Assembly (NCBI RefSeq): GCF_001540865.1
Contig: NC_033638.1
Location: 955,140-1,019,139 of the forward strand
Direction: 5' to 3'
Length of the DNA: 64,000 nt
From: Ananas comosus
Lineage: Eukaryota; Streptophyta; Magnoliopsida; Poales; Bromeliaceae
Positions 21,152 to 32,795 of the stretch are shown in pieces. The notes beneath the pieces were generated by a model that saw nothing but the letters and a program-made list of their open reading frames with translations, did no database searches and was not told the DNA's origin. Numbering within the stretch: the first letter of the stretch is position 1; each line of letters begins with the position of its first letter. The position numbers were made by a program, and so were the translations under genes.

Positions 21152-24100
21152 ATGTATATTCGAGTGAAGCGCAACAAGACTACCTACTTTATCCAATGTG
21201 ATCCAACTGAGACAGCTTTAAATATTAAGCAGAAACTGCATGCCTTGGTTGATCAACCACCTGATAATCAACGCTTGACATTGGTAGCAACCAATGATGT
21301 ATTGGACGATTCAAAGACGTTGGCAGACCAAAAGGTATATTCAAAATAGTGTCTAGAGTTAGAAAAATAAAACAACCATAAGATAGTAGTTCTTAATTTC
21401 TAGCTTATAAAGAGTACCTACTAATGTGCCCTCTTTGATTTTAATCCACTTTTGTCTCTTTGCAGGTTGAAAATGATGCAATTGTGGCATTATCAGTGAG
21501 AAAAGGTCTTGCTCTTAATCTAATGCACATTCCAGTTTTTATCTTTTATGAATTGATGAATTAATTTGTCTGTCTCTAGGTAGTACTGCATTTTGTTTCT
21601 TATTTGGAATTGGTTGCCTTTCATACCCATGTCACTGCTTGCAGTTTTTATCTTTATTTTGCTCATAATATTGCAAAATACATTCATTGTCCTTTACCGA
21701 ATGTTTTAATTTTTGTTACTTGTGAATTTATCGCCTTCTGCAAAAGCTCTAATTGATAGAGAATGATTGGCATTACTTTTGTGGTGTACCCATTGTTACA
21801 CTAACTCATAATCTGCCGACCTACCAAAGAATGTAGAATTTTGCATGTTTTGTTTGAAGCAGTATATTATATGCAAAATTCAGTTGATAAACTCTTCTTT
21901 TCCGAACAGATTTCTCAGGCATTTCATGTCCAGACATTTTTAAGCTGCTTCTGTGGTACGATTTTCTGTTATGGTTTGGTTTGTATCTGATTTGTTAATT
22001 CAAATTCGTCAGGTTTGATTTTTTTTTTCCCTTTCTTAGCGGTGATGAAGTAGATATTGAGCTCGGCCTGTTCACTACCACAAATGTTTGGCAGGCCTGC
22101 CTCTTACCAAAAATGTTTAGAATTCTTGGTTTTGAGGTATATGAGCTTGTAACGTACTGAAGTCGACTGGGAACTAGTTCATCATAATAGGAAAATTGTA
22201 CTAAAGTCGACAGGGAACAACTAGTTCATCAGAATTGGAAAATGTACTAAAGTCGACAGGGAACTAGTTCATCTTTATAAGAGAATCATATACACTTGTA
22301 GTTGTTTGTCGATGGTGTGACACCCTAATAGCCTCGCATCAGATAATGTGAAGAGTGTGAGGGCCTTATATATGGCTAGCACTCTAGCCATGTATATTGT
22401 CTTGAACTTTTTGGGCCGGAGCTTTGGGCCCAACAAGTTGTTAGTACTAATGGGCTAGGTCACTACATTTAGTATCAGAGTCAGATTGCTGGCCGAAAGT
22501 GTGAGATGGGTCTTGCCCTGTTGGGCTATGTGTGTGATTGGGCCTTATAAGGATCTCAGAGTCTAAACGGAGACGATATATGGCACCCCAATAGTCCTAT
22601 ATTGGAGAATGTGGGAGAGTGAGTCTTACATATTGCTAGCATTCTAGTACTAATAACTTGGACTTAAACATTTTGGGCTGGTGGTTTGGGCCTAATAAGT
22701 TGTTAGAACTAGTGGGATGGAATATACTGGATTTTGCTCTAAACAAATGCCAAGTTCAGAGAGATATTGTTAACTGTTGAAGTAGGTTCTCATTCTCTTG
22801 TGGCATAGTTTAGCTTTCTTTAATGGCTCTGATCAGCATTAATAAAGTTTTAAGGGGTAAGGTTATATGACAAATAGACAAATTGGGTTAACAAGATCTT
22901 GCAGAGACCTATATTTTGGGTTGTGGTGGAAACTACGTCATGGTCTGCGACTAACTTCCTTAGGCGCCTTTTGCTCGACTACAAAGGTGTAACTTCCCAT
23001 AATATGTTTATTTATTTGGGTTAAGATTCAGTTATTTGTCAGAACCAACTTGCAAACAGTTCTCTACTAAGTAGACGATCAACATTGATAGACTGTATTG
23101 GCAATATTCGGATAATTGATTCTATTCGCAGATCCATGGACAAATTGGATGGCAAGTTGTTTCTGTTTAATAAAGCTTAAAGTGATCAAAATGGAAATAA
23201 CCTGCTTTTGTAATAAAACTCTACCTGATGTCTCTAGAAGCTGAACTCCATAATCTAGGTTACATGCTGGGATAATTATTTGACCTCGAGAACAGAATCT
23301 AGACACTGCCGTGAATTTGAATTGTAGAGGACCTTTTTCCTATAAACACTCATTGAAAGTTCGTCGTATATACGCACAATATCTTTCTTCTAGGGGAAAA
23401 AATATTTGCTGTGTCTACTCCGCTGTGGTATTCATGATTTCTCTCTCCATTTCTCTCCTTGTTTTCTAGACTTCTGATGAAGTGAAGTATATTGAGACTC
23501 AAAGGATTTTAATTAGCAGTCAGGTACAAACGGAGAACATTATCTATTACAAGTATGTATTTAAGCATAACTCTATTTTGACATTGTAGTCCCCCTATGG
23601 AACATGGTGAATCCCCCGGTCCTTGTTTTTACTGAAGAATTTTATAACTGGAAGAGTTAATTAATGGGGTTAATAATTCCCCGTAGCTAAGAATTTTAAA
23701 ACTTTTTGAAGCTTGCTTCTAATTTGAACTAACATTTCTTAAATCAGCTGGAATGAGTAGACTAACAATTCTTCTAGATTGAGAGTTGCTTTTGGTATGA
23801 GACTACAGAGTATGACAACAAAGTTGTTGGTTGGTGTTGAAACTTACGAAAACTTACGAAAATTTTGCAATTGGTGGTCAAAAGAGGAGGAATTGTGTCG
23901 ATATTCGTTAACTGTGTAGAGTTACATTGAAAAGTAGGCTTCATGCTTGCAGTAAGTTACTTTCCAAGAAATTCTGAGCTTTCTATGGAAAAGATGGAGT
24001 TTACATTCCTCGCATTCATTATGTTCCTCAACTTTGCAAACCAATTTTCTTTTACCGTTTTCTGCTGTTAGTTTTTTCTATTATAAGGCATTGTCACAGA

Positions 24101-24208
24101 AACTTTTACAATTCATTTCCTTACTGGTACGATATCATTTTCGCAGATGACAACGAATTTGAGGAAGTTTACATTGCACGGCCCGAAGATTTCACATCAT
24201 TCTCATGA
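21152..24208 (+). CDS. Small ubiquitin-like-fold protein (AT5G57860 type)
   Basis: Three coding exons, 21152-21334, 21466-21505 and 24147-24208, join in frame with GT-AG introns to give 94 residues. The protein starts MYIRVKRNKTTYFIQCDPTE, continues KQKLHALVDQPP and LADQKVENDAIVALSVRK, and ends DDNEFEEVYIARPEDFTSFS. The first 75 residues form a ubiquitin/elongin B-like beta-grasp domain; the acidic tail follows. No C-terminal diglycine is present, so it is not a conjugated modifier. The Arabidopsis relative is an uncharacterised ubiquitin-like superfamily protein of about 100 residues, and elongin B is the closest characterised fold. Another in-frame ATG at 21128 lies before the splice acceptor and so is probably intronic. 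The last intron (21506-24146) contains a TRIM. The role is unknown. Confidence 0.88.
22317..22740 (+). mobile_element. TRIM retroelement, family 1
   Basis: Two direct repeats of about 150 bases start TGTGACACCCTAATAGCC (22317) and ATGGCACCCCAATAGTCC (22580). Both carry a 'TTTTGGGC..G..TTTGGGCC..A..AAGTTGTTAG' phrase. Directly after the first repeat comes TTAGTATCAGAGTC, close to TGGTATCAGAGC, the initiator-tRNA-Met primer site. It has no coding capacity, which fits a terminal-repeat retrotransposon in miniature. It lies in the last intron of the ubiquitin-like gene. Confidence 0.65.
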
Positions 24209-24560
24209 TGGATGCCACCGTGTTAGTACCATTGCTGTAATTTGCACGAAAACAGCATTTATGTTACTTGTCAATCTTACAGTTTTCTATTCTTTTCCTT
24301 TTTTTGCCTCTCGTGATAGGATTAATGTGGTTAGAACCAACTTATGCCAAGTACGATCATTTGGCGATAAGTTGGTGGCAACTATGCATCCTGAACCTCG
24401 GAGCAAGTGAGCAAAGATCGGCTTGTTTCTTGATATGATTTGCTTTTGTGAATGGTTTCTTTTGGGAATGAATGCATGGATGAATGTGTTTTCACCATTT
24501 TACACTTTTCCTGTTCCTTGACATATGAATGAAAGAAAAATGAGAAAGCAGGAAAGAAGC
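24209..24560 (+). other. 3' UTR and downstream flank of the ubiquitin-like gene
   Basis: Follows the TGA at 24206. A long 3' UTR is likely, but no single poly(A) signal stands out; AATGAAAGAAAAA occurs near 24530. Confidence 0.35.
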
Positions 24561-24563
24561 AAC

Positions 24564-25078
24564 TGTGGCACTCGAGAGATTTGGAAGTTTTAAATATAAA
24601 GTATAACAGGACTAAATCTCTTAATTCGACTGTAATATTTTGGGTGGTGGTTAGGCCCTAAAGGTTAAGAGGGTTAATTGTGATAGGGTTAGAGTAGTTA
24701 TAGCATAGGTGACTCTCGGGAAGCGGGGCGTCAGGGTTGATATCAGGGCTAATCATTAGCCGGATGTGAGATGAGTTTTCGATGAGTTAGGGCCTGAATG
24801 GGAGGCTAAGTCAAGATCTGAATAACAATGCTAGCAAGACGAGTTTCACATCATCTGGTGCTTGTGAGTGTGCTTGAGCTTGATGAGAACGTCATGGCTT
24901 ACAGGGGGAAGAAATGTGACATTTTCAAGATTTAGAATAGTTTTAAAATAAGATATAATTGGATAAACTTTTAATCCAGTAATAGCATTTGGATGGTGGT
25001 GAGATTAAGAAGATTAATCGTGTTAGAACTAGAGTAGTTTTATGATGGATGACTTTTTGGAAAGCGGGGTGTTAAAAC
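24564..25078 (+). mobile_element. TRIM retroelement, family 2
   Basis: Left repeat from TGTGGCACTCGAGAG (24564) and right repeat from TGTGACATTTTCAAG (24917), each about 165 bases, end near GAAGCGGGGCGTCA and GAAAGCGGGGTGTTA. The left repeat is followed by TTGATATCAGGGC (24738), a decayed initiator-Met primer site. A purine tract, CAGGGGGAAGAAA, precedes the right repeat. No ORF. GCAAC before and ACAAC after are a probable decayed target duplication. A single LTR of this family lies at 29625-29800. Confidence 0.7.
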
Positions 25079-25536
25079 AACTGTAGAGACCATATATTAA
25101 ACAACCTCTGCTAATCTCTCTCTAATCTCATCGTCGACATCTAATGGATGCTCTGATAGGTCTTTATTTTCTTTAACTATCTCATCCATTTTGATTGATG
25201 TTTTTGAATAGTGTAGATTGAAAAGTTTTATCATGTTATTTCAAGGCTAGGTTTTATGTTGTGTCATTCCTTCCTTTCTTTCTTTTTTTTTTAGTTGATG
25301 ATTTGCACCATCATTTGAGAGACTTTGAAATGCTATGATGGTGCAAATGTGCAGAATCTTTGAACTGCTATGATGGTTAAAATGCGCGGAACTACTGCGA
25401 GCTTTCGGTCATTTGGCCACCACTCCCTAACCTTTGGTAATTATTGTTGATTGTTGATTTTACGGACTTTTCAATTTGTTTGCTTTGAGTTATTTTACCA
25501 TGTAGTCTAGAATATATAAATGCTTATTTTTTAAGG
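25079..25536. other. Intergenic DNA, no gene seen
   Basis: A short duplicated phrase with TTTGAAATGCTATGATGG and TTTGAACTGCTATGATGG (25322, 25358). Otherwise featureless. Confidence 0.35.
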
Positions 25537-25985
25537 GCCGTTTGGTTGCATATGATTACAACTGCACTGCAGTTGTAACTGCATGCAAATACAAATTCGG
25601 TATTTGGTTTAATTCCAATTGTTGCAGTAAGAACTGCAGGAGGAGGCTCAACTGCAGTATTTAAAACTACGCTTAAATTGACCGCAGTTTCAACTGCAGC
25701 AGATCGAGAGAGTAACTTTAAGTAAAAAGGTAAGATTATCTTCCTATTTATTTTTTAAATAAAAAATATATTTTTTTTACGTGGGAGGCAATCACACCAT
25801 CTTTTATATAAAATGATAAAATTTTAAAAATTATTTCGCAACGGCATACAACCAAACAAATTATTTGTAGCTGCGGCACTTTCAACTGTATCCAATGAAA
25901 CATGATGCATGTAGTACAATTGTTTATTTTTAATTACATGCGTTTCTAACTACACTGTATTTATAATTACATCCAACCAAACGTC
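25537..25985. mobile_element. TIR MITE of the GTTTGGTTG type
   Basis: Ends GGGCCGTTTGGTTGCATATG and CATCCAACCAAACGTCTC are inverted. The inner arms are repeats around AACTGCA/TGCAGTT. Non-coding. Confidence 0.55.
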
Positions 25986-26329
25986 TCATTTTATCATGAC
26001 GACGGAATTAGATGGCTCCCTTTACGAGGTTCGATCCTCGTGAAATGATAATTGTATAATTTTTTATATAAAATGGACGGTTGGATTAAAGCTACGGAAA
26101 GCGACAAACACGAATATAGATGTGGTGTATGAATGTGCATATAAATTCAAAGCTGTGAAATGCGTGATAGTAAAATTAAAATTTTTGAAAGTTGGATAAA
26201 AATGTCCAAAGTTCAACATAGTTCCATACTTAATTTTTAAATTTCTTTTTTTAACTAATATACAACAGCCCTTGTCTACATGAATTATATATAATAAATT
26301 GGCGCAATTGTTTATATATTCTTAAAATA

Positions 26330-26912
26330 TTTCCGACTTTCTGAAAAGAAGGCTAATATTAAGAATACTCTTTTTACGTTCTAAATTATTTTAAATAAAT
26401 ATCTAGAATTAAATTCTGTTAGTGAACTACTAGCAATAGTCGTTATTCTTGTGAAATTACTATTTTGTCCTTTTCAATATACCCTTCTCATCACCATTTT
26501 TTTTTGAGAGAGATAGGTAGCACGCTATCCGCTTCGTTTATTTTATTTAAAAATAAACTTAGCTAGAAATGTGAATCAATTAAGATTCGAACTGGGGATC
26601 TCGGGTATCAACCACCAAGCCCTTTGCCACTTGCTCTTGGGACGGTCGGTATCACTAATTTTTCTTATTTGTCCTTAAGTTAAGGGCAAAAGAAGTATTT
26701 TGATTTTTGATCTTTTCGAATATATCCTTTTACCAGTACCAGTTTTTTTTTTTTTGCCCTTAAGTTAAGGGCAAAAGAGGTATTTTGATTCTTTTTAAAA
26801 TTTTGATAAACATTTAACTCACGTTTAATCTGAGATAACTTAACGGGTGGTAACTACGAAAGTATATTGAAAATAAAAAAAAAAAGTAGGAATAAATTAA
26901 ATATTTCTGGGT
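26330..26912. mobile_element. TIR MITE, family B, with a SINE inserted
   Basis: Shares GACTTTCTGAAAAGAAGGCT, 'TGTCCTTTTCAATATACCC' and 'CTTAAGTTAAGGGCAAAAGA' with the other family B copies. A reverse-oriented SINE splits it at about 26497-26655. The left end is truncated. Confidence 0.55.
26497..26655 (-). mobile_element. tRNA-derived SINE (reverse)
   Basis: On the minus strand: a tRNA-like head with box-B-like GAATCTTAATTG region after 'GAGATCCCCAGTTCGAATC', then 'AGCTAAGTTTATTT', 'AACGAAGCGGATAGCGTGC' and a tail TCTCTCAAAAAAAAA. Same family as 43644-43798. ATCACC(A/T) and ATTTTT around both ends suggest a target duplication. Confidence 0.72.
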
Positions 26913-26934
26913 CAAATCCTAATCCATAACCAAT

Positions 26935-27125
26935 CCAAACCCATAACCACTCCAAATACCTAACCATGCTTATGTTGACTTGCATCAAGCATTGTAAAAA
27001 AAAAAAAAAAATCAACCATCCATGCTCACCTCTATCTATGCCAATTTTCTAGTTGTTTTGCATTTAGGTTTTTTAGATTAGAAGTCCTTATTATTTGTTT
27101 GAGAAAAAATAGAGGTGGTTGTATC
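26935..27125. repeat. Dispersed direct repeat, copy 1
   Basis: From CCATAACCACTCCAAATACC to TTATTTGTTTGAGAAAAA. It is repeated at 28620-28820 with about 85% likeness by eye. No coding potential. Confidence 0.5.
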
Positions 27126-28619
27126 ACTATTTATGTGGGACTTGTACATATTATATAAGAATTTTTAGTTTTTTCCAAATGGGCATGTTTTGTTTCACTA
27201 AAAAATAGAAAAAATTGAAATTATTTTCGGCCATAAATGTCCACAAATATAGTTATTTTTTTAAAAAAAATAGGTTTGATAATATTTCAATTTGTAAAGA
27301 TAAATGAAAAAAAATTTTATTTATCAAAATAAATCTAAAACATGCATAAATTTGCAACATATAGGAATTGAATGTGTGACTTATTTTGATACTACTTGTT
27401 AGATAGTTAGCGCTAACTATTAATTCCAGAAACTCAAACTATTAGAAAGATATAACCAATTCACTTAAAACATATAAACAATGCCCGCATGTCTCGATTT
27501 GTCAACCAAATTTCAACTGTGACTCGGCCCAACCTGGCCTTTTCCATAAGTCAAGAGTGTCAAATCTTTAATACTAGCCAGTAGTTTTAAAAGCTTAAAT
27601 TTTTAGAAAGATACAATTAATTCACTTAAAGCATATATATATGTCATACCTACGGATCTTTATTGTGACTCGGCCCAAACCGACCTCCGCCATGTAAGCA
27701 GAATGTTGATCCATTTTTATCCAACAATCCTCCCTTTTCCTAGCATTCACACAAATTTGCAGCACGTGGAAATCAAACCACTTTGTGGATCATTAACGCA
27801 AACCATTAATTCTAAAACTTTGAACAGTTAAAAAGATGCAATAAATTCACTTAAAACATTTAGGCACAATATTCAAAGGCCTCGATTGTGACTCCACCCA
27901 TTCCGGTCTCTACCACACAATCCGCAAGCTTCTATTGTGATTAGGCTTAATCGGACTCCTGCCACATAAATAGAATGCTGATCCATTTAATCCAACAAAC
28001 TAAGCATTCTACACTGCAGTGGAGTCTAAAGAAAGCAGTAAACTGTTTATTGTATTTAGAATGCGATAATTGCAGTAAATAGTTCAACGCTTTCTACATT
28101 ATAATTTATAAACAACTCGTTAATTATTGCAACATAGAATTCATTGAATTATTTTCTACATTTAAAATGCAGTAAATAGCTCACCGCATTCTTTACCACT
28201 CAAAATTTTAACTACTTAGGTTAAGCATGCGTGACAAAATTGTCCCTTTTGATGCACGCATGAATAAAAAGTTTTAGATAAAGCCTATGAGTTTAATGTC
28301 AAAAAAATAGTACATAATTATGAAAAAAAAAATCAAACCTTTCAAATTCAATCAAATGTTTGATTTAACGACACAATCCTTTGTAGTCAATTAGTTTGAT
28401 TTGAGTCGTTTGATGACTCGATCAATACAGAATTTGAACGTACGATTTGTTATAATAGTAGCGTAGTTGTGCAAATCATATCAAAGAATCAAACAACATA
28501 TCCAAAATTTGATTTGAAAGAGCTGAATCTAGTGGCATTACACATTAATTTAACAAAAAATAGAAGAAAAAAAAAATGAAAAAAAGATGCAAAAAAGAGT
28601 CAATCCTAAAGCCATCCTT
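27126..28619. other. AT-rich intergenic DNA with threefold repeat
   Basis: Between 27420 and 27960 a block recurs three times: a 'GAAAGATA.AA..AATTCACTTAAA.CATAT' phrase followed by 'TGTGACTCGGCCCAA.CC' and 'TGATCCATTT..ATCCAACAA'. It resembles repeated LTR pieces of a small retroelement. No gene is seen. Confidence 0.4.
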
Positions 28620-28820
28620 TCCATAACCACTCCAAATACCTAACCATCCTTATTTTGACTTGTATCAAGCATTTTCATAGTTTTTTTTTTTAAAATAATT
28701 TTCATTTAAAAAAAAAAAATCAACCATGCATGCTCACCCTTATCTATATGATTTTTCTAGTTGATTTGTATTTAGGGTTTTTAGTTTAGAAGTCCTTGTC
28801 ATTTGTTTGAGAAAAATAGA
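28620..28820. repeat. Dispersed direct repeat, copy 2
   Basis: Second copy of the 26935 block, also starting CCATAACCACTCCAAATACC. The 61-residue ORF starting at 28807 is probably chance. Confidence 0.5.
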
Positions 28821-29029
28821 GAAGGGCGAAGTTATTTTCCGCTATAAATATCTACTTAAGATGTTCGATCCGTTTAAGTTAAATTCGCTCATAGTTGTTT
28901 TTTTTAAAAATATCGTAATTGACTTTACCCTCGTGGAGGTGGCGAATTTGATTACGAGAGAGAAAATGATAGAAAAATATTATAAAAATTAACCAGCATA
29001 ATTTTTTTTTATTATTTTATATAGTAGCA

Positions 29030-29105
29030 TTTTTTTTTTGAGAAATAGGTAGCATGCTACCCACTTCGTTTATTTCATTTAGAAATAAACTTAGCTAGAA
29101 ATTAG
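29030..29105 (-). mobile_element. SINE, 5'-truncated (reverse)
   Basis: Only the 3' part of the family remains: tail, GGTAGCATGCTACCC, 'TTCGTTTATTTCATTTAG' and AAATAAACTTAGCTAGAAAT. TAGCAT occurs on both sides, a possible target duplication. Confidence 0.6.
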
Positions 29106-29624
29106 CATAAAAATTTTTAGTAAAATAAATAAAATATCAAGATAGAAGGTACTTATGTTAGTTGGGGTAATTTTAACCCTAGTTAAACCATGGTATAATA
29201 TAGGTTAAGAATGAAAATTGTCTATTTTGCCCCAATAAATAAAATGCTATTAAGGGGTATATAAAATTTTCCTTTCCTAAACTTAATTTAGACCCTCTCA
29301 ACTTTGGGACACTTAAATAAGACCCTTTTCTTTTTTTTTACTTCAATTGTCATCAAATTTCATTTATTTTGTTTTCAAGCATTTTAATCAGTTAAACTAA
29401 GAATTTTACTAATAGATTACTTAGTTGTTAGTAATTAACTGTTAAATGAATTTATACTATTTTCAACCGAAAATTAGCGGAGGTATTAAATTTAATGGAG
29501 TAATTATCTAACTTTATGAAATTCTCAATAATTGAAACTCTTATAATTTTATGAAATTCTCAATAATTGAAAATCTTATAATTTTAATTTATTGCTTGAA
29601 AACATTGTTAGTTTATTTATTAAG
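29106..29624. other. AT-rich intergenic DNA
   Basis: No gene is seen. A short tandem copy of 'ATGAAATTCTCAATAATTGA' occurs at 29516 and 29550. Confidence 0.35.
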
Positions 29625-29800
29625 TGTGAGACACTAGGAATCGGAATAGTTCTATATATAAGGTATAATAAAACTAAACCTCTTAATCTGTCTATAGCAT
29701 ATTGGACGATTGCTAGGCCCAAAAAATTAAGAGAGTTAAGCGTGTTAGAGTTAAAGTAGTTTTATGATTGGTGACCCGATTTGGAAAGTGGGCTGGGCAA
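29625..29800 (+). mobile_element. Solo LTR of TRIM family 2
   Basis: Starts TGTGAGACACTAGGAATC and continues with 'AACTAAACCTCTTAATC' and 'GAGTTAAAGTAGTTTTATGA', matching the repeats at 24564 and 24917. No partner repeat or primer site is attached. Confidence 0.5.
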
Positions 29801-29801
29801 A

Positions 29802-30075
29802 TGAAACAACCGCTGTACTCTAAAAAGTTTAAGCTAGTAGAGAACGGTGTTTTTATATTTTTTATATTTAACACTGTCTCTCACGTCTGAGCTTAAGATT
29901 TTTTGAGGCCCATGATATGGACTTAAATTAAATGGGAGGAAATAAATTATGCTAGGAATCTGGCGTGATTCGAACCCAGGACCTCCTACTCTAATATCAT
30001 GATAAATAAATAAAATTATTCTAAAAGGTTAAGCCGGTAGAGAACGGTATTTTTATATTTTTATATTTAATATAA
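29802..30075 (-). mobile_element. TRIM retroelement, family 3 (reverse)
   Basis: Two repeats of about 70 bases, with 'AAGCTAGTAGAGAACGGTG' (29829) and 'AAGCCGGTAGAGAACGGTA' (30032), flank a short middle. On the minus strand the right repeat is followed by TGATATTAGAGTAGG, a decayed initiator-Met primer site, then a 'CCTGGGTTCGAATC' phrase. The same family fills 45978-46508. Confidence 0.6.
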
Positions 30076-30079
30076 TGCA

Positions 30080-31370
30080 ACTAAGTTTTCACCTACATAT
30101 TTCTTTAACTATACTGCATTTATAATTATTTCAAACCAAACGCCCTTATGCCACATGTTTGCGCGTTTTTCATTATCCTTAATTAATCATATTGCTTAGA
30201 AAATTAATGCTCGAGCTCGAGCGTGCACAAATATATACATTTTATATTTGTATATATATAAATCTAAGCAACTAATTGTATATATATACATTTTAATACA
30301 GAGTTAAAATGCTCGAGCTCGAGCATGCACAAATAAAAAAAAATTTAAAAAAAATCTAAATCTAAGCAACTAATACTTAATTAGCTTGTATGCATTAAAA
30401 GATAATACCAGCCCCAATTGGTTGGACACTTGGACACAACAATGCATGGCACTTTCACTCACTCTTTATCTTGTAACTATTTTAATCATCTTTTTTGTTT
30501 TTTTTTTTTTTTTTTGAAGAGATTAAAATTTAAATACAACTACTTTTGTTAAGGTCTTAAAAAATAATAGAATTCCAACTAGTGGAGAGATTAAGGCAAA
30601 AAAAAAGGAGAGAAGGTGATAACGCCAAATTTTGGCCGTTGGATAAAAATGACAGAAGACGATCCTAACCATTCGCTGTTTGATAAGAGATATGTATCTC
30701 AAAATTTTTGAATTTTGACTTAAATTATCGGGATTTAGTTATCAGACGGGATTTGGCTGAGATCACGCGTGATGCAGGTTTCAAATAAGATTCGAGCTTC
30801 TGAATTATGGAAATTATGGGGATTAGAGGAAGGAGCCCTCTTTACTACAACAACACATCAATGTCTAGACGATTCTTAAGTTAGAGTAGTTTTTATCTTT
30901 TTACTGAATGTAGGATAGTTTAGATTTGTTCCTAGTCGAAGATTCACTAAGTTCTGACCTTCTAAGTTCGACATGAGCGAAACTGCGGAATGTAACATGT
31001 GTCATCAAGACAAGTTCAACACGAGCGAAAAGATTGAGTTCTCAATTATTATAACTTGTTGGGCCAATTCGGCGCGGACAGCTGGCATCCTGCCGAAGCG
31101 AGCTTACTGTCGAGGTCTTCGAACCCGGCTGATCCGATCCCTCATCGGCCGAATCGCTTGATCCGTCGTGGACGCAAACTTCGAGGGTCACCATCCGCGG
31201 CCGCTCATCATCCCGACGTTCTTCCCGAGAAGAATTCTTAACCGGGTCAAGGGTCGGGACTTTCGGCCACCAACATAACTATTTTATTTTCTATCAACAC
31301 AAGTCCAGCTCGATACTTCTTCTTCTTCTTCTCTTCTTTTGCAAATAAGAATGAAGAACACTTATCCTTT
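30080..31370. other. Intergenic; unknown GC-richer block 30960-31260
   Basis: 30200-30370 holds a direct repeat around GCTCGAGCTCGAGC. 31060-31260 is GC-richer, with CGAAGCGAGC and CGGCCGAATCGC motifs, and gives overlapping ORFs of about 60 residues with no known domain. It may be a retroelement relic. No gene is called. Confidence 0.35.
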
Positions 31371-31371
31371 T

Positions 31372-31562
31372 ACCAAGCGGAGCAATACTGGTTGTACACC
31401 CTCAAAGGGGTGTAGGATATACACAACACTTATCCAAGAATGGGGACATCACCACTAGTTACATTGATATGATTAGTGAAGTACACTCTACCTTTGAATG
31501 GATGGAGTGTATATCTTACACTCCTTTGAGGTGTACAACTAATATTTTTCTTACTGAGTGGG
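31372..31562. mobile_element. Short TIR MITE
   Basis: Inverted arms: TACACCCTCAAAGGGGTGTA with GGATATACAC (31395) and GTATATCTTACACTCC with TTTGAGGTGTA (31508). Total length about 190 bases. The two ORFs over it are the arms read through. Confidence 0.5.
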
Positions 31563-31704
31563 AGCAAATCCCTAAAAGCCACAAGAGCAAGAAAGAGAAA
31601 ATTTATTACCAACTTAATTGGTTTGAAATTTTCCTATATAAGATTTCCATTTTTCCCTCATTATAGCACCCTAGAATTTCTTTTCACGCTTGCCTTTTTT
31701 TTAC

Positions 31705-32795
31705 CTATGGACAAAGAAAACATCAGCCAATTGAGATTTTGCAAAAGTAGGCTTTTTTAGATTTTGTAAATTCGGGTTGGATTTTTAGAAAGCTGATCAA
31801 AATATTTTTATTCCCTCTTCTTTTTCTTTTTTTTCTCTCCGACCTGCCTCCACTGCCTCCCTGGATAGGCGCCGTGGGCAGCGCGCCCCCTCCCTCGCCG
31901 ACGAGCTTCTCGATGTCGAGAATCGCTTCCTCTTCGTCGTCAGCGGCGGCGGTAGGGACGATAGGTTCCCAGAAGTAGGTTTGGTGGGTGGTGGATCTGC
32001 TGCGGTGGAGATAGAGGGCGAAAAAGAGTTGGGTGAAGAAGAAGCATAAGAAAGCGGAGGGGAAGGAGGGGAGCAACGGTGTAACTTTGGCCCAAAGAAT
32101 GCAATTTTCATCGAAAGCATGCAATTTTCATCTTAAAAAGTATAATTTTTATCTCAAAAAGTATAACTTTTTTCTAGAACAGTGTAACGTTCTTTTAAAA
32201 TAGTACAACTTCATCTTAACAGTGCAACTTTATCTTCTTCTTCTTTTTTCTTTGATTCTTTACTTTTTTTGTAGAATTTTATTTTTTATTCTCTATTCTT
32301 CTTTTTTTTTTTCTACCATCTGCATCTTTTTTCGCTATCGCCATCTCTCTCTTTTGCCCTCTACCACAACCATGACCCTCGCCGGAAATGCTCTTTGGAG
32401 AAGCGCGGGTACATTTTCGCCCTCACCCTCACGGGCAACAGCGAGCACTGCTTCAACTACGACCTCATCGCCTTCATATGCTCTGCTTTCACTTGCGCTC
32501 ACTCTGAGTCCTCCTTCTCCGGTGCTTGTGTCGATGCTTGCACCAGCGAAGGTGGAGGAAGAGGACCCGACGCTGCCCTTGTTACCATCATGGAGGGTCG
32601 CGGAGACGGTGGAGGAGAGTTGGAGAGAAAAAAAAGAATGAGAGAAGAAAATGGAGAGAGAAAAGGGGATAAGAGTATTTTGGTCAATTTTTTAAAAATC
32701 TGGTCCAAATCTGCAAAATCCAAAAAGACTGCGTATTTTTCCAAAATCTCAAAATTAGTAGACTCTTTATGTAAACTAGCCGAAAACATCTAATA
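31705..32795. mobile_element. MULE-like element, family C, with GC-rich interior
   Basis: Long inverted ends of about 75 bases: 'TGAGATTTTGCAAAAGTAGG..AGATTTTGTAAATT' at 31731 against the inverse of 'AAATCTGCAAAATCC..CCAAAATCTCA' ending at 32752. The outer right end reads GGCTAGTTTACATAAAG inward, as at 14142. Inside are degenerate repeats of about 22 bases near 'AGTGCAATTTTCATCTTAAA' (32090-32240) and two GC-rich blocks with overlapping ORFs on both strands (31830-32060, 32370-32640). Nothing matches a known protein. Confidence 0.5.

Noticed and set aside
31723..32793. Several ORFs of 96-139 residues
   Set aside because: They overlap each other on both strands inside an element with inverted ends; no recognisable protein.
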